This document shows positions 22,813-36,600 of a DNA stretch of 64,000 nt, piece after piece (position 1 is the stretch's first letter; every line of letters starts with the position of its first letter). The notes beneath the pieces are model-generated. The model did no database searches and was not told the DNA's origin. It saw only the letters and a program-made list of their open reading frames with translations. Source of the stretch: Morella rubra (taxonomy: Eukaryota; Streptophyta; Magnoliopsida; Fagales; Myricaceae); NCBI GenBank assembly GCA_003952965.2, contig CM025855.1, positions 20,288,133 through 20,352,132 of the forward strand, read 5' to 3'. Made by a program: the position numbers and the translations under genes.

Positions 22813-25800
22813 TGCCTTTTATTTAAAAAAAAACAACTTTACCGCCACCACTATTTTCACCACTACCTAGTGAAAATGGCAATCGAACCCCTACTACCAA
22901 GTGGGAAATGGTGACTGATGTCGATTAACCGACACATCGCCTGTATCGATGAACAACCCTAATACAAATAAACACTCTCAATCCTTAGTATTAGAATCAC
23001 ATGTTTGATAATAGAGTACGATGAAATTAATAGTTAACATCGTAAAATGACATTTGTGCAATAATCAAACCTGAAAAGTTAAGTTATGTGGTTTCACTCA
23101 TCATGTACGGTAAGATGCAGGTGATTTGGTTCGCAGGGTCAACTTTCACTTATGTACGTTGCAGGCTGGCATGATCAATATTGTATTGCCTTCTGCTTTG
23201 ATGGACCAATGGGGCATGGCCACGCTTAGTTGTGTTCGGGCCCAAAAAAAATAAAGAACACAGAATGGGTAGGGCAGGTCTACCCCAAGACATGATAGCA
23301 ACAAGTAGCACGCAACACGCATACAGTATCCCTATGCATCATTGGGCGGCATAAACAAAAGCTGAAGGGAATGTTTGACATTTTTTTTATTGCATAAAGA
23401 TAATTGGGACAATTATGATTCTCCCTTGCTCTGTGTTCACTAATTATTTTGTTGTTTTGTAGTAATTGAAAAGTCTATAACATTTGAGTCATCTGATTAG
23501 ATAGATCTTTGTGCTTTCTTTTGAATTCCTTCATGATTAGGAACATGTTTCTTTAAGGATTTATAAACATGTGTGTTGTCAGACAAGCACTAACCTGGAC
23601 CCTGCATCCGTTAGGCAGTGACAGCTTGGTATATATATATTTAGCATTTTGTTACATTGCGACTGAATTGGATTCTCTCAGTTTTATTGAATATAATCTA
23701 AAAATAATAAAATCTATTTCTTTTTATTAGCGTTAATAATTATTAGATTCAATTTGAGATCGGATTCCACACTTAACTTAATTTTATTTAAATATAGCAC
23801 GTGTTAGACCTCCTAATTAAATAAGTCTGACTTACATGTGAAAGAGAGTGTTAGAAAATGATATGCATGTTGATTCGATTAGTTGGTGCAATTGACTATG
23901 TCTTGAAATCTTCGTTGATTCTTTGGTAATTAATTGACTCTCCTCTTACCTTTTAGGGTTAGTTAGTTTGCTTATAAAACTATTATTTTAAGTAAAATGT
24001 TATTCAATGAAACATTTTAAAAAATATTTTGTGATGTTTGACACGCTTAATGATTTATATATTTGCATAAAAATTTTAAGGAAAAAAGTCACTTTAAACC
24101 CTCCAACTACTAGTGAAATTCAAATAGTGGTCTAAACTACCAATGTTGACCAATCCAACTTATACAATTAATCAAATTACGCCTTGAAATAAAATATGAG
24201 GATCAAAATCGTGCCACGTGGCTCATTCACAACACATGTGACATGAGTTTGATCGTTGGATCTTGTTGATGGGCGTAAATTGATGAAATATGGTAATTTG
24301 TAGACTAAATGTGTTAAAGGTGGTAGTTCAGACCGCTATTTGAAATTGTACTGGTAGTTAAAAGGCTCAAAATGACTTTTCTTCAAACTTTAATATGTGC
24401 CAAAGACTCATATGAGATCTATAGTCGACATTAGGGCTGGGTATTTCAGGTCGTATTTTTCCCATCCTGAACTCGACCAAAATCAATCGAAGCAAGGGAT
24501 ATGTATTTTTTTTTTTTTAGTTATGGACTATTTTCTAGGCACACCATTTTTTTGAGCCCAGGACGCCAATGGCTATATTTTTTTTTAGCTCAGGGCGCCT
24601 ATGCTATATTTTTAAGCCCAGGACGCCCTAGACTATTTTATTTTAAGCACTGTCATAGTATATTCGGGTCGGATTTGAGTTTTCCAGTTTTAGGATTCTG
24701 AACCCGAACCCAGTTTTAGGCGGGAAGGGTGCACAAGACCCAAACACAAACCTGATCCTGACTTAAGCTGCCTCAATCTATTATTTTCGACTTTGACTTT
24801 GTTAAGTTTGATTTGATAATTTTAAATCATATAGAAAGTGATGTGAATTGACCGAAATGCCCTTACAAGATAAAATTTTAAAATAAAAAAATCAAGAAAT
24901 AAAAAAAATAATTAATTTTTATTTATATATCATTTATATTTTTTAATGATTTTTTAATATTTGCAGTAATTTTATCTTGGAGAGGTATTTTGGTCATTTT
25001 ATATGTGGTTTAAAGGCTAAATAAAAAGGAAGGCGAGGATTGATTTGTTTTAAAACATATGGGTGAAATAAAATATATTAGAATTTGAGGGAGATTTGTT
25101 GATTTTTGTCTATATATATGAGGCGTTTTATGATGTTTTCCAAAAAAAAATTGGTTTACGGAAAATTTGAGACTAGTATGTTTTCTGAAAAACAATAGAG
25201 CTTTTATAATTGATTGGAAAACTTTTTACTTTGAATTCATTTTCAAGTGCTTGCCAAATACCTAAAAGCAAGTAAAATAAATTACAAAATTTATTTTCAA
25301 GCAAACACACGGAACCTTAGCTTCTATTTGAATACCTGCAGTCCATACTCTTTTTTTTTTTTTTTCTTTAAAAACCAACCACATATATTACTGAAATAAG
25401 TTACGTTGGTTAGTTCCGAGGCCCGTAGAGGAAAGACCAAGGGGAGCCCCAAGTCAGAGATATTCCTACTTATTACGATGTTAAATATAATTTTCTTAAC
25501 TAGATAAAAATTGCTAATGACCATTACATTTATAAGTAGAAGACTGGCCTAGCGGCCAAGTAGTGAATCCTAGTCATAAATAGAAGTTTCATATTTTTTT
25601 AGCTCTTACACATGAAACTATATATGAAGTCTCATTTGCTTTTCAATTTTCTTTCCCAATAATCACATGCAAATGTGATTCTTGTTTATGTCATCAATTT
25701 CCTGCAGTCCTATAAAAAATGGCAAACTAAATAACCTTTTTGTGAATTGCAGGAACTTGAAACTAGGGGAAAGAGATTTGATCAGCGGTTGAAAATCTAG

Positions 25801-26039
25801 TTAATATGCCTATGTAAGCTTAACATCTCTTGATGATATACTCACGGGATGATAGTCTTGTTTCTTCTTTTCATATTATATAAGAGTACTCTTACGTGCG
25901 CTTTAAAGTCAGTGCTAACTTCCAAGCTCCCCCAAACAGCAAATGGAGTATACTTGGTTTGGACTTTATACCTTTGACGTTTGGATTGATATCTGATTTC
26001 GATATACTAGTTCTAATATCACAACCTATTATGAGAATA
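22813..26039. other. Spacer with no recognised gene
   Basis: AT-rich sequence. The only structured parts are a short 3-copy repeat at 24552-24630 and homopolymer runs near 25350. I see no coding homology. Confidence 0.65.
24552..24630. repeat. Three copies of an AGCCCAGGACGCC-type word
   Basis: AGCCCAGGACGCC, AGCTCAGGGCGCC and AGCCCAGGACGCC recur about every 30 bp, separated by TATATTTTT spacers. The surrounding 24430-24740 contains CGGGTCGGATT-type words resembling a decayed DNA element. Confidence 0.6.
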
Positions 26040-26607
26040 AAACAACATACTTTATCATGCATCAAGCCCATGTCCTCTATCCTCCCCGCAACAAGCACTC
26101 GCGGAAAAGCCTCCAGATTACAGTACAATAGAAATGGGTACTGAAGGACCACACTAGCTGGAAGCTTCATTTTGCCCTCAACGAAAGTCATGTTCCCCTG
26201 TACCTTATCAACAGACAGTGTCAACGTGACGGGGGACCTTCTCAGAATTTGCCACCTTTCGACGAATTGTTTCATGGCGTGAGATGCTAATGATTGTAAA
26301 AACATATTTATAGATCTTCCTTGGAATTAAATCCCTGTTTTGCGAAGGTGTTCCATCTTCTCTTCATCGAGCGCAGTTCGAGGTATCATCGTGGACCGGG
26401 ACAGGAGCATAGGAATCAAGTCTTTTCTATTGACACCCACCTCTTCATACAGCGCAATAGCAGGCTTGATCCTATTGTGAAAGTCATACGTCAAGAGTGA
26501 AGGGTTCCTAACAATTGCATTAGCGAGAACTTCTCTCGACTCAAACAACGTCGTAAAAAACTCAAGTCGCTCACAAAATCAGTGATTGATTCGACAACTC
26601 AGAAACT

Positions 26608-27253
26608 TGTTGAGAGAAATAACGACAAACAAACAGCGGAATAATTCTTCTCTCAAGATAAAAGCAAATAGAGCGTAATCTCAACAATTATACGTACTGA
26701 AGAATAATCAATCACACCAAGCAAGAACAACACAAGTAATTTTTACGTGAAAAACTTCCCAGTGTGAGGAAGAAAAAACCACGGGACCTAGTCCAGTCAA
26801 ATCTCCACTATAAACCAAATAATGGTACACAAAGTCTTCTCTAGTCACAACTAGAGGCTACAACTCAGATCTTCAAGATGATATCAATCTTGGCAAATAC
26901 TACGGAAAAACAACGTAGAGAAAATACCAACAATCTGCGGTTACTGTTCACGTGTACGAACAAGTTTTACCTAGCTCAAAATCTGATCTTCACCGTTCAG
27001 ATGATAGCCCCTTGTGTCGTGAACGTCTCCTCCAAATTTCAGCTCGATCGGACCACAGAAGAAGCGGGATCTAGCCAATGATGAAACCTGGGCGTGAAAG
27101 AGAAAAACTGCCTCTTTCTTTTCTTTCTCTTCTTTTAATCCGTACAACTTAAAGAATTCTCCTTAGGGTTATAAGTTAAAACCCTAATGGGCTTTGGGCC
27201 TTATTAAAGACCCCCATTGGGCTTTCCTCCACATAGAAGGAATAAACCCAACA
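26608..27253 (-). repeat. Copia-1 3' LTR
   Basis: 646 bp, TG...CA ends, adjoining AAACT on the outer side and the purine tract on the inner side. Confidence 0.92.
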
Positions 27254-27422
27254 AATCTCCCCCTTCCGATTATGTGGAGGAAATCGCCATCCTGGCGATC
27301 GAACAACAATCTTCAATCTTCTACCTTGGTAGTGCTTTTGTCAACATATCAGAACCATTATCATCAGTGTGAACTTTCTTGAGTTCCAGTAATTTATCAT
27401 TCAACACATCTTTGATCCAATG

Positions 27423-30400
27423 TTATCGAATATCAATATGCTTCGATCTTGCATGGAAACTAGAATTCTTAGCAAGATGAATAGCACTTTGACTATCACA
27501 AAATAACACATACCTTTCTTGCTTGAAACCAAGTTCTCTCATGAACTTCTTTGTCCATAGCAACTCTTTAGCAGCTTCTGTTGCTGCAATTAGTTCTGCC
27601 TCTATCGTAGAAAGGGCAATACACTTTTGAAGTCTTGATTGCCAAGCAACAGCCCCACCTGCAAAAGTAATTAGATAATCCGAAGTAGACTTTCGAGTAT
27701 CCACATCTCCTGCCATGTCTGCATCTGTGTAGCCAACTAGTAATGGTTGTCCAATTCCAAAATCAAGTCTCACACTGGAAGTGCCTCGAAGATACCTCAT
27801 GATCCACTTAACTGCATTCCAATGCTCCCTTCTTGGATTTGACATGAATCGGCTAACGACACCCACTGCATGGGCTATATCTGGTCTTGTGCAAACCATT
27901 GCATACATCAAACTTCCTATTGCTGAGGCGTAAGGAACTCTTGCCATGTCTTCCTTTTCTTCATCTGTAGAAGGACATTGCTCGGTGCTCAATCTGAAGT
28001 GGGTAGCAATAGGAGAACTAACCACTTTAGCATTGTCCATATTAAACCTCTGAAGCACTTTCTCAATGTACTCCTTTGTGACAAATACAACTTCTTAGCA
28101 TTTCTGTCACGACTGATTCTTATGCCAAGAATTTTCTTCGCTGGTCCCAAGTCTTTCATGGCAAAGGACTTATCCAACTGCTTCTTCAGTTTGTCAATCC
28201 TTAAAGAATTCCTGCCAACAATCAACATGTCATCCACATAAAGCCGTAAAATGATAAAATCATCGTTAGTGAATTTTTGAACAAATACACAGTGATCAGA
28301 AGTTGTCTTCTTGTAGCCTTGCTCTACCATAACAGACTCAAACTTCTTATACCACTGTCTCGGTGCTTTCTTCAGCCTATATAGACTTTTCTTCAGCTTG
28401 CACACGTAATCCTCTTTACCTTTTACTCTGAAACCCTCTGGTTGCTCCATTTAAATCTCTTCCTCCAAATCACCATGAAGGAAGGCAGTTTTCACATCCA
28501 TCTGCTCAACTTCTAAGTCAAGAGTAGCAGTTAGGCCAAGAACAATACGAATTGATGACATCTTTACAACTGGAGAGAAGATCTCATCAAAGTCAATACC
28601 TCTTCTCTGATTGAAACATTTGACAACCAATCTAGCCTTGTACCGTGGCCGTGAAGTGAACTCACTTTGCTTCACCTTGTAAATCCACTTGTTCTTCAAA
28701 GCTCTTTTACCTTTAGGTAGTTTCACCAACTCAAAGGTGTGGTTATCGTATAGTGACTGCATCTCTTCTTGCATGGCCTCAACCCAGTCTGTCTTATGTT
28801 CATCTTCCATAACTTCTGCAAAACACTCGGGCTCTCCCCCGTCAGTCAATAACACATACTGTTCTGCAGAATATCTAGTGGAAGGATGTCGGTCTCTGGT
28901 AGACCTCCTGGATGGAACCTCTGGTGGAATCTCTGGCATTGTTAACTGCTCATCAGTCTGAACATCTGCTTGAACTTGTAAGGGAACACCCACCTCACTT
29001 GTACCGTGGTGGTTATACTGAATATCATTATCAACCTGAGTTGGCAAATTCTTCAATGGAACTATATCCATGTCAATCAAAATATCATCATTCTGAGACA
29101 TAGATTTCTCTGCTTTCTGAATATCCTGAATTGTCTGATCTTCTACGAACACGGCATCTCTGCTTCTCAAAACTTTCTTCTCAACTGGATCATAAAATCT
29201 GTATCCAAACTCATCTTGACCATACCCAAGGAATATGCACTGTCGTGTCTTCACATCAAGTTTGGACCTTTCATCTTTGGGAATATGCACAAATGCTAGA
29301 TACCCAAATACACGTAAATGATCGTAGGAAACATCTTTACCTGTCCAAACTCGGTCTGGTACATCAAACTGTAGAGGAACACAAGGTGTAAGATTCAACA
29401 CATGAACAACTGTGCTCAACGCCTCACCCCAAAAGGATCTTGACAAATTTGCTTGTGAAAGCAAACATCTCACTCTTTCAACCAAAGTTCTGTTCATCCT
29501 TTCAGCTATGCCATTCAACTGAGGAGTTTTCGGAGTAGTCTTTTGATGCCGAATTCCCTGTTGTCTGCAATACTCATCAAAAGGACCAGAATACTCTCCC
29601 CCGTTATTTGTACGGATGCACCTCAGCTTTTTCCCAGTCTATCTCTCAACTAGGGCTTGAAATTGTTTGAACACAGCTAACACTTGATCTTTTGTCTTCA
29701 AGAAATATACCCATAACTTTCTTGAATGATCATCTATGAAGGTTACAAAATAGCTCGAGTCACAAAGTGTTTTCGTCTTCATAGGCCCACATACATCTGA
29801 ATGCACCAAATCCAGTATCTTTGTCTTTCTTAAGTGAGAGGAATTCTTGAAGGAGACTCTGTTCTGCTTCCCTGACAAACAATGACTGCACCTTTTCAGA
29901 TGTGTACTTTTCAACCCAGATAGTAGACTTTTCTTTCCCAGTACGGCTAATCCTTTCTCACTCATGTGAGCAAGCCTCTTGTGCCATAGTTCTACTGTAC
30001 CATCTACTTCCATCGTATTAACAAGGTCGTTGAAGATCTTTGCTTGCATAATGTACAATGCAGAGAGCTTCTTACCTTGAGCCACAACCATAGCACCCTT
30101 AGTAAGCTTCCACTGGCTATCATTGAAAGTGCTGCAATACCCATCATCATCAAGTTGACCTGCAGAAATCAAGTTCAAACGAATGTCAGGAATATGTTTC
30201 ACATTTCTGAGAACCAATCTCGTGCCATTATTCGTCTCTAGATACACATCTCCAATGCCAATGACTTTAACCAAGCCATCATTGCCCATCTTTACAGTTT
30301 CATAATCACCAGATCTATAGGATGTAAAGAAATCTTTTCTAGATGTAGCATGAATGGAGGCACCACTATCAATCACCCAACTGGTCTCATGGCATGCAAC

Positions 30401-31261
30401 ATTTATCATCTCATCTTCATAAATAATGAGGAAGTCTGCAGGAGTGGTGGCAGCAACTCTATCATCACCATCTTTGTCAGTCTCGTTCTTCATTTCATTT
30501 CCTTTCTCATTCTTATACTCTTTTTTCAATTGCCCGCAATATTTCCTGATATGTCCCTTTTTCCCGCAATGATAGCACTCGACATTAGAGAACCTGTTGG
30601 ACTTGCTTCTGCCTTTATCTCTGTTCTTCGGACCTCTGCTCTTGCTTCTCCCCCTCTTTTCTGTAACCAAGACTTCTGACTGTGAAGAGGATCCCTGTGA
30701 TTTTCTTCTCATCTCTTCGTTTAACAGACAACTCTTGGTCATATCCATTGTAATTATACCATCTGGAGCAGAGTTGGATAAAGAAGTTCTGAGTGTCTCC
30801 CACGAGTCCAGTAATGAACCAAGCAACCATAACCCCTGTATCTCATCATCAAACTTAATACCCATTCCAGCTAACTGATTAATAATTCCTTGGAATGTAT
30901 TCAGGTGATCAGATAAGGGAGTCCCATCCTGGTATCTCAAAGCCATCATCTGCTTAATTAGAAACATCTTATTATTTCCAGTTTTTCTAGCATATAACTG
31001 TTCAAGCTTACTCCACAAAGTACGTGCATGTGTCTCCCTACTAATATGGTTCAAAACATTGTCATCTACCCACTGCCTGATATACCCACACACCTGTCGA
31101 TGTAACAAAGTCCATTCTGCATCGGACTTGTTAGCCGGTTTTTCAGTAGCAAACACCGGTAGATAATAATCTTTTACATAAAGAAGATCTTCCATTTTTC
31201 CCTTCCATATGTGATAATTTGAACCATTTAGGTTAACCATTCTACTCACATTTGCTTCCAT
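27423..31261 (-). pseudogene. Copia-1 gag-pol, inactivated by stops and a frameshift
   Basis: The gag start codon is at 31261, 51 nt inside the 5' LTR. Visible in order: the gag domain (residues 1-220), a CCHC zinc knuckle [14 protein letters not shown] (about 230), the protease motif DSGAS (about 300), the integrase zinc-binding region with LWHKRLAHM, the catalytic core ([20 protein letters not shown]), RT with LYVDDML, and RNase H with DADMAGD and ALSTIEAELIA. The frame is interrupted by an in-frame TAG at 29639, a TAA at about 28451, a single-base loss near 28085, and a TAA at 27423. Homology continues after each break, so the protein was once intact. It can no longer make its own enzymes. 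Confidence 0.88.
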
Positions 31262-31311
31262 AACTCAAATTGTCAACCAAACAACTTGGCAACCTAGCTC
31301 TGATACCACTT

Positions 31312-31960
31312 TGTTGAGAGAAATAACGACAAACAAACAGCGGAATAATTCTTCTCTCTAGATGAAAGCAAATAGAGCGTAATATCAACAATTATACGTA
31401 CTGAAGAATAATCAATCACACAAATCAAGAACAACACAAGCAATTTTTACGTGAAAAACTTCCCCGGTGTGAGGAAGAAAAAACCACGGGACCTAGTCCA
31501 ATCAAATCTCCACTATAAACCAAATAATGGGTACACAAAGTCTTCTCTAGTCACAACTAGAGGCTACAACTCAGATCTTCAAGATGATATCAATCTTGGC
31601 AAATACTACGGAAAAACAACGTAGAGAAAATACCAACAATCTGTGGTTACTGTTCACGTGTACGAACAAGTGTTACCTAGCTCAAAATATGATCTTCACC
31701 AGTTCAGATGATAGCCCCTTGTGTTGTGAACGTCTCCTCCAAATTTCAGCTCGACTGGACCACAGAAGAAGCGGGATCTAGACGTTGATGAAACCTGGGC
31801 GTGAAAGAGAAAAAATGCCTCTTTCTTTTCTTTCTCTTCTTTTAATCCGTACAATTTAAAGAATTCTTCTTAGGGTTATAAGTTAAAACCCTAATGGGCT
31901 TTGGGCCTTATTAAAGATCCCCATTGGGCTTTCCTCCACATAGAAGAAATAAACCCAACA
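31312..31960 (-). repeat. Copia-1 5' LTR
   Basis: 649 bp, TG...CA ends. The primer-binding site TGGTATCAGAGC lies immediately inside (31291-31311) and AAACT immediately outside. Confidence 0.92.
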
Positions 31961-32030
31961 AAACTGGGGGCGACAACTGATGATCTTCACACGGTCAGGA
32001 GCTCTTATGCCCAAGCCGTTTAGTATGTTA

Positions 32031-32457
32031 TGTTAGAATATTTAATTAAATATAGCCCACATGATACGTAGGATATAAGGGTTTTAATTTAAGTGTTGGG
32101 CAAAATTGTAAATGTAATTAATCTTTGATGGAAGGATTAAACTAGGGTTTCTATTACCTATCAAGGGGTCCCTAGCCTAGCCTATATATTTGGCCTGTTC
32201 ACTCCATCTACAGTACGGCAAAACCCTAAGGTTAGGCTATAGGCTAGAAGATTCTCTTGCTATTACTCTGATAGTTTTTCTCTCTGAGTTACAGGGGAAA
32301 TTGAGATTCAATTTCAGATCTACATCAACGCTTGAGCATCAATGGCAGGAGGTTAGATCCATAAAGTTTTTTCGCTGTGCAATTTCTTTATATTCACATA
32401 TTTGTGATTATGTACGGATTCAAGCATATCTGATTAAATAATATTTTATGTTCAACA
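32031..32457 (+). repeat. Copia-2 5' LTR
   Basis: 427 bp, TG...CA ends. Pairs with 38017-38443. Confidence 0.94.
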
Positions 32458-33633
32458 TGTGGTATTAGAGTGACCTTTTTGCTGTTATGCTCAGTGTACA
32501 AATCGGTAGTGTCTTTCTTTTATGGTCTTTTGTCTACATCTGAATCTCTTTATACAATATATGGTTTTATATGTTAGAGATATGAGTTTTGTCTTTTTGT
32601 GTGAAGACCATATTCGGGTACTTTTTCATGTCTTTTTAAAGCCTTCGCCTTTCCGTGAACCAATTCTTTTGTGCGAGATCCGGTTTTGACATTTTTTTTG
32701 AATCAATATCTGGAAACTGTTGATTTCTTGAATGTTTTGCATCTGTGGGTGTTTTGAAACAAACTAGAGAGAGAGAGAAATCTCTCTCATGTGGCGCAGG
32801 AGGAGGTTCTCCCCTTCTCCATGCGGCACTGTGGGCGTGTCGCCCAGAAGGAGACGAGGAGGACACACCCTCCTCGTTTGGTGTCCGCCAGGCCCTTTTT
32901 TGAGCCATCCGGTTCTGGGCCCAAAGAGGCCTAATAATGACCCGTAGGAAGGGTCAAGGCAGGGCTGACATTTGGGTCAGCCCAGAGGGCTTGGAGCCCA
33001 ATCTAGGGGGGCCGGATTATAATTCAGCCATAAGGGTCTGACCCGTATTGGGTCGGACTGACCAGGACCCACGCGGGTGGGTCGCTGGTGGTCCAACCAG
33101 TCTGGCCAAACTGGCCGGACCAAAAAAAAAAAAAAAACAAAATTCTCAAAAATTTTATTCTGCTTATATGTTTTATTTGGACCAATATAAAGTTTAAATT
33201 AATTTTGATGCTTGAAGTTGTGATTTTTTAAATTTTTGGGAGTAGCCACAGCATCCCAATTAAATTAATTATCATATAAAGTAACTTCCATAAAGAATTT
33301 AAGCATCTATGTTGTAATTAAATCATGAGGTTGATGACTCGGCCCCACAGGGAAGTTATTAATTTTTGTGAGTTAATTAGGATAAGGTAGTAAATTAGCA
33401 TTAAGAAATGGATTTTCCTATGCCCACAGGTACGGAGAGTTTTATTGATTAATGTTTATATTTACTAGTCTTATCATTTAAGTTTAGTAAATTCATGTGT
33501 TATGCGGCCTCTACCCACAGGAAGGTTGAATTTACTATTTAAATTAACATTGGTTAGTTTAAAATAAAGTCTTTAAATTCATAGCATTCCAGTAATAATT
33601 TCTTTGGTTATTGCAGCTGTTCCTACTGCACTT

Positions 33634-36600
33634 ATGGATGGAACATTCCATGTTCCAATGCTGAGTGGTGAAAATTTTTCTGACTGGAAAGAAAATATTG
33701 AGTTTGCTTTGGGGTGTATGGAACTTGACCTTGCGCTCCGTTATGATGCACCACCTCGCCATAACGGACAAAAGTACGCAAGATGAGATTGCTAAACGTG
33801 AACGGTGGGAGCGATCTAATCGCTTAAGTATGATGTTCATGAAATCTCGGGTCAGGAGGAGCATCAGGGGTTCCATCCCTGCTTGCGATAAGGCAAAGGA
33901 TTTTCTAAAGTCCATTGAGGCACAATTTGTTACCTCTGATAAGGCACTGGCCAGCACCTTGATGAAGAAACTTTTAGGTAAAGTTTTTGATCGTACTAAA
34001 GGAGTGCGTGAGCACATCATGGAAATGAGGGACATGACAGCTAAATTAAAGGCAATAGAGGTTGAGATTTCAGATTCCTTCTTAGTTCATTTCATTCTGA
34101 ATTCCCTTCCATCTGAGTACAGTCCCTTCAAAATCTCTTACAACACACATAAGGAAAAGTGGTCAGTTAATGAACTTCTGACCATGTGTGTTCAAGAGGA
34201 GGAGAGACTGAAGAATGAGAAGCCAGAAAGTGTTTATATGGCTATTCATAGTAAAGGGAATGGGAATGGGAATGAGAATGCCAAGAAAGGAAAATTTGTC
34301 CATCAAGTGAGGAAGCAAAGCAAGGTGCCAATGAAGCGTGATGGCAACAAAATGAATTGCTTCTTCTGCAAGAAACTTGGACACCTGAAGAAAGATTGTC
34401 TCAAGTATAAGGCTTGGCTTGAGAAGAAAGGTAATCTCTTCTCTCTAGTGAGTCATGAATCTTTTAATTGAGGCTCCTCATAATTCTTTTTGGATTGATT
34501 CTGGTTCAACAATCCATATTGTCAATACAATGCAGGGTTTTCTAAAACCAGGAAGCCGAAAGGAAGTGAACTATGCGTCTATTCAGGAAACAAGATGCGG
34601 TCACATGTGGAGGCTATTGGGATTTTTAAATTAGTTTTAAAAACTGGTTTTGTTTTGGAACTAGAAGATGTTTTTTACATTCCTGAGTTTTCTAGAAACT
34701 TGATTTATGTTTCCAAGTTATCTTTATCTGGTTTTGGATTTAAGTTTGTGAACTCAGTTTTTGATATTTCTTATAAAGATATTTATGTTGGTGGTGGATA
34801 TTTAAATGATGGTTTATTTAAAGTTGACTTAAATCCAGATTTTGAAAATAATTGTTTATCCCTGCATACTGATGTTGGCATAAAGCGGAGCCGAATTAAT
34901 GAGAACTCCTCTATGTTGTGGCACAGGAGATTGGGACATATCTCCATAGAAAGAATTAAACGGTTGGTAAATGCTGGGATCTTAAAAGACCTAGACTTTG
35001 CTGATTTTGGTACTTGTGTGGACTGCATAAAGGGAAAGCAGACCAACAAGTCCACTAAAGGTGCCAAAAGAAGTTCTGAGATTCTAGAGATCATACACAC
35101 AGATATCTGTGGACCGTTTCCTACTCCTTGCCTAAATGGTCAGAGATACTTTATCTCATTCATTGATGACCATACTAGATTCATGTATCTCTATCTTCTA
35201 AATGATAAGGTTGAGCATTAACTGCTTTTAAAACCTATAAGGTAGAAGTAGAGAAACAAAAGGAAAAGAAAATCAAGATCGTAAGATCTGATAGAGGTGG
35301 GGAATACTATGGAAGGTACACAGAAAAGGGTCAAATGATGGGTCCTTTTGCAAAATTCCTTCAAGAGGAAGGCATTATTGCACAATACACAATGCCAGGC
35401 TCACCACAACAAAATGGTGTGGTGGAAAGAAGGAATAGGACTCTCATGGACATGGTAAGAAGTATGATTAGTAATTCAAGTCTGCCATTATCCTTATGGA
35501 GTGAAGCCTTAAAGACTGCAGTGTATTTGTTGAATAGGGTTCCATCCAAGGCAGTTTCTAAGACACCTTTTGAACTGTGGAATGGGTGGAAACCTAGTAT
35601 GACACATTTACATGTATGGGGTTGTCCTGTTGAGGTGAGGGTCTACAATCCAAACCTAAAGAAATTAGACCCAAGGAAATCAGTGGTTTTTTCATTGGCT
35701 ATGCAGTACACTCTAAAGGATTTAGGTTTTATTGTCCTTCTCATAACACTAGAGTTGTTGAGTCTCGCAATGCTAAGTTTCTTGAGGATATTGAACCTAG
35801 TGGGAGTATTCACCCACGAATGATTGAGTTTGGTGAAACAAAAGATCAGTCTACATTGCCTTCAAATGAAGGACGTTTGATTATGTTTAGGGCTAATCAA
35901 TATGATAACCCTGAACAGCAGTCATTCCCAGAACAGACAGCTCATGGGATGAGGTTCAAATTGAATCTACTGAAAATCCACTTAATACAGAACAAGTGGA
36001 CTTAAGAAGGTCCTCAAGAGTAAGGAGACCTGCAATTTCTGGTGATTATGTTGTATACCTCCAAGAGTCTGACTTTGATGTTGGACCTAAGGATGATCCA
36101 AGTTTGTTTTCACAAGCTATGACTGGAGACAACTCCACTCTGTGGCATGATGCCACGAAGGATGAGATGGAATCCATGGCTAAGAACCAAGTTTGGAATC
36201 TCGTTGAATTACCAAAGGGAGCTGTAGCCATTGGCTGCAAATGGGTCTATAAGACCAAAAGGGATGCTTCCGGTAATGTAGAACGACATAAAGCCAGACT
36301 TGTAGCCAAGGGTTTTACTCAAAAGGAAGGAGTTGATTTCCACGAAACCTTCTCTCCAGTTTCAAGGAAGGATTCATTAAGAACAGTCATGGCTCTAGTA
36401 GCTCATTTTGATTTAGAGTTACACCAGATGGATGTGAAAATGACATTCCTGAATGGAGATCTTGAAGAGGAGGTGTACATGTTACAGCCTGAAGGTTTCA
36501 GTGAGCACAGTCATTTGGTTTGCAAATTAAGGAAATCCATATATGGGCTAAAACAGGCATCCCGCAATGGTATGTGAAATTTAACAAGGTGATTACCTCA

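Larger units (their letters stand above)
26608..31960 (-). mobile_element. Complete Ty1/copia LTR retrotransposon (Copia-1), Tork/Tnt1-like
   Basis: Two LTRs start TGTTGAGAG and end AAACCCAACA. The flanks AAACT (26603-26607 and 31961-31965) form a 5-bp target-site duplication. In element orientation the 5' LTR (31312-31960) is followed by TGGTATCAGAGCTAGG, the primer-binding site for initiator tRNA-Met. A purine tract AAGGGGGAGA precedes the 3' LTR (26608-27253). The domain order gag, protease, integrase, RT, RNase H is that of Ty1/copia. The LTRs differ at roughly two dozen positions by eye, so it is older than its neighbour at 32031. It is inserted in the mTERF pseudogene. Confidence 0.93.

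Noticed and set aside
22578..22914. Three overlapping Ser/Leu-rich ORFs
   Set aside because: Products of the CT microsatellite. Open in several frames at once.
25545..25580. tRNA-like stretch GGCCTAGCGGCCAAGTAG
   Set aside because: Resembles an A-box, but no cloverleaf or B-box follows.
32190..32441. 83-aa ORF also present at 38176-38427
   Set aside because: The same ORF appears twice only because it lies in both LTRs of Copia-2.
33559..34035. 158-aa minus-strand ORF
   Set aside because: Antisense shadow of Copia-2 gag.
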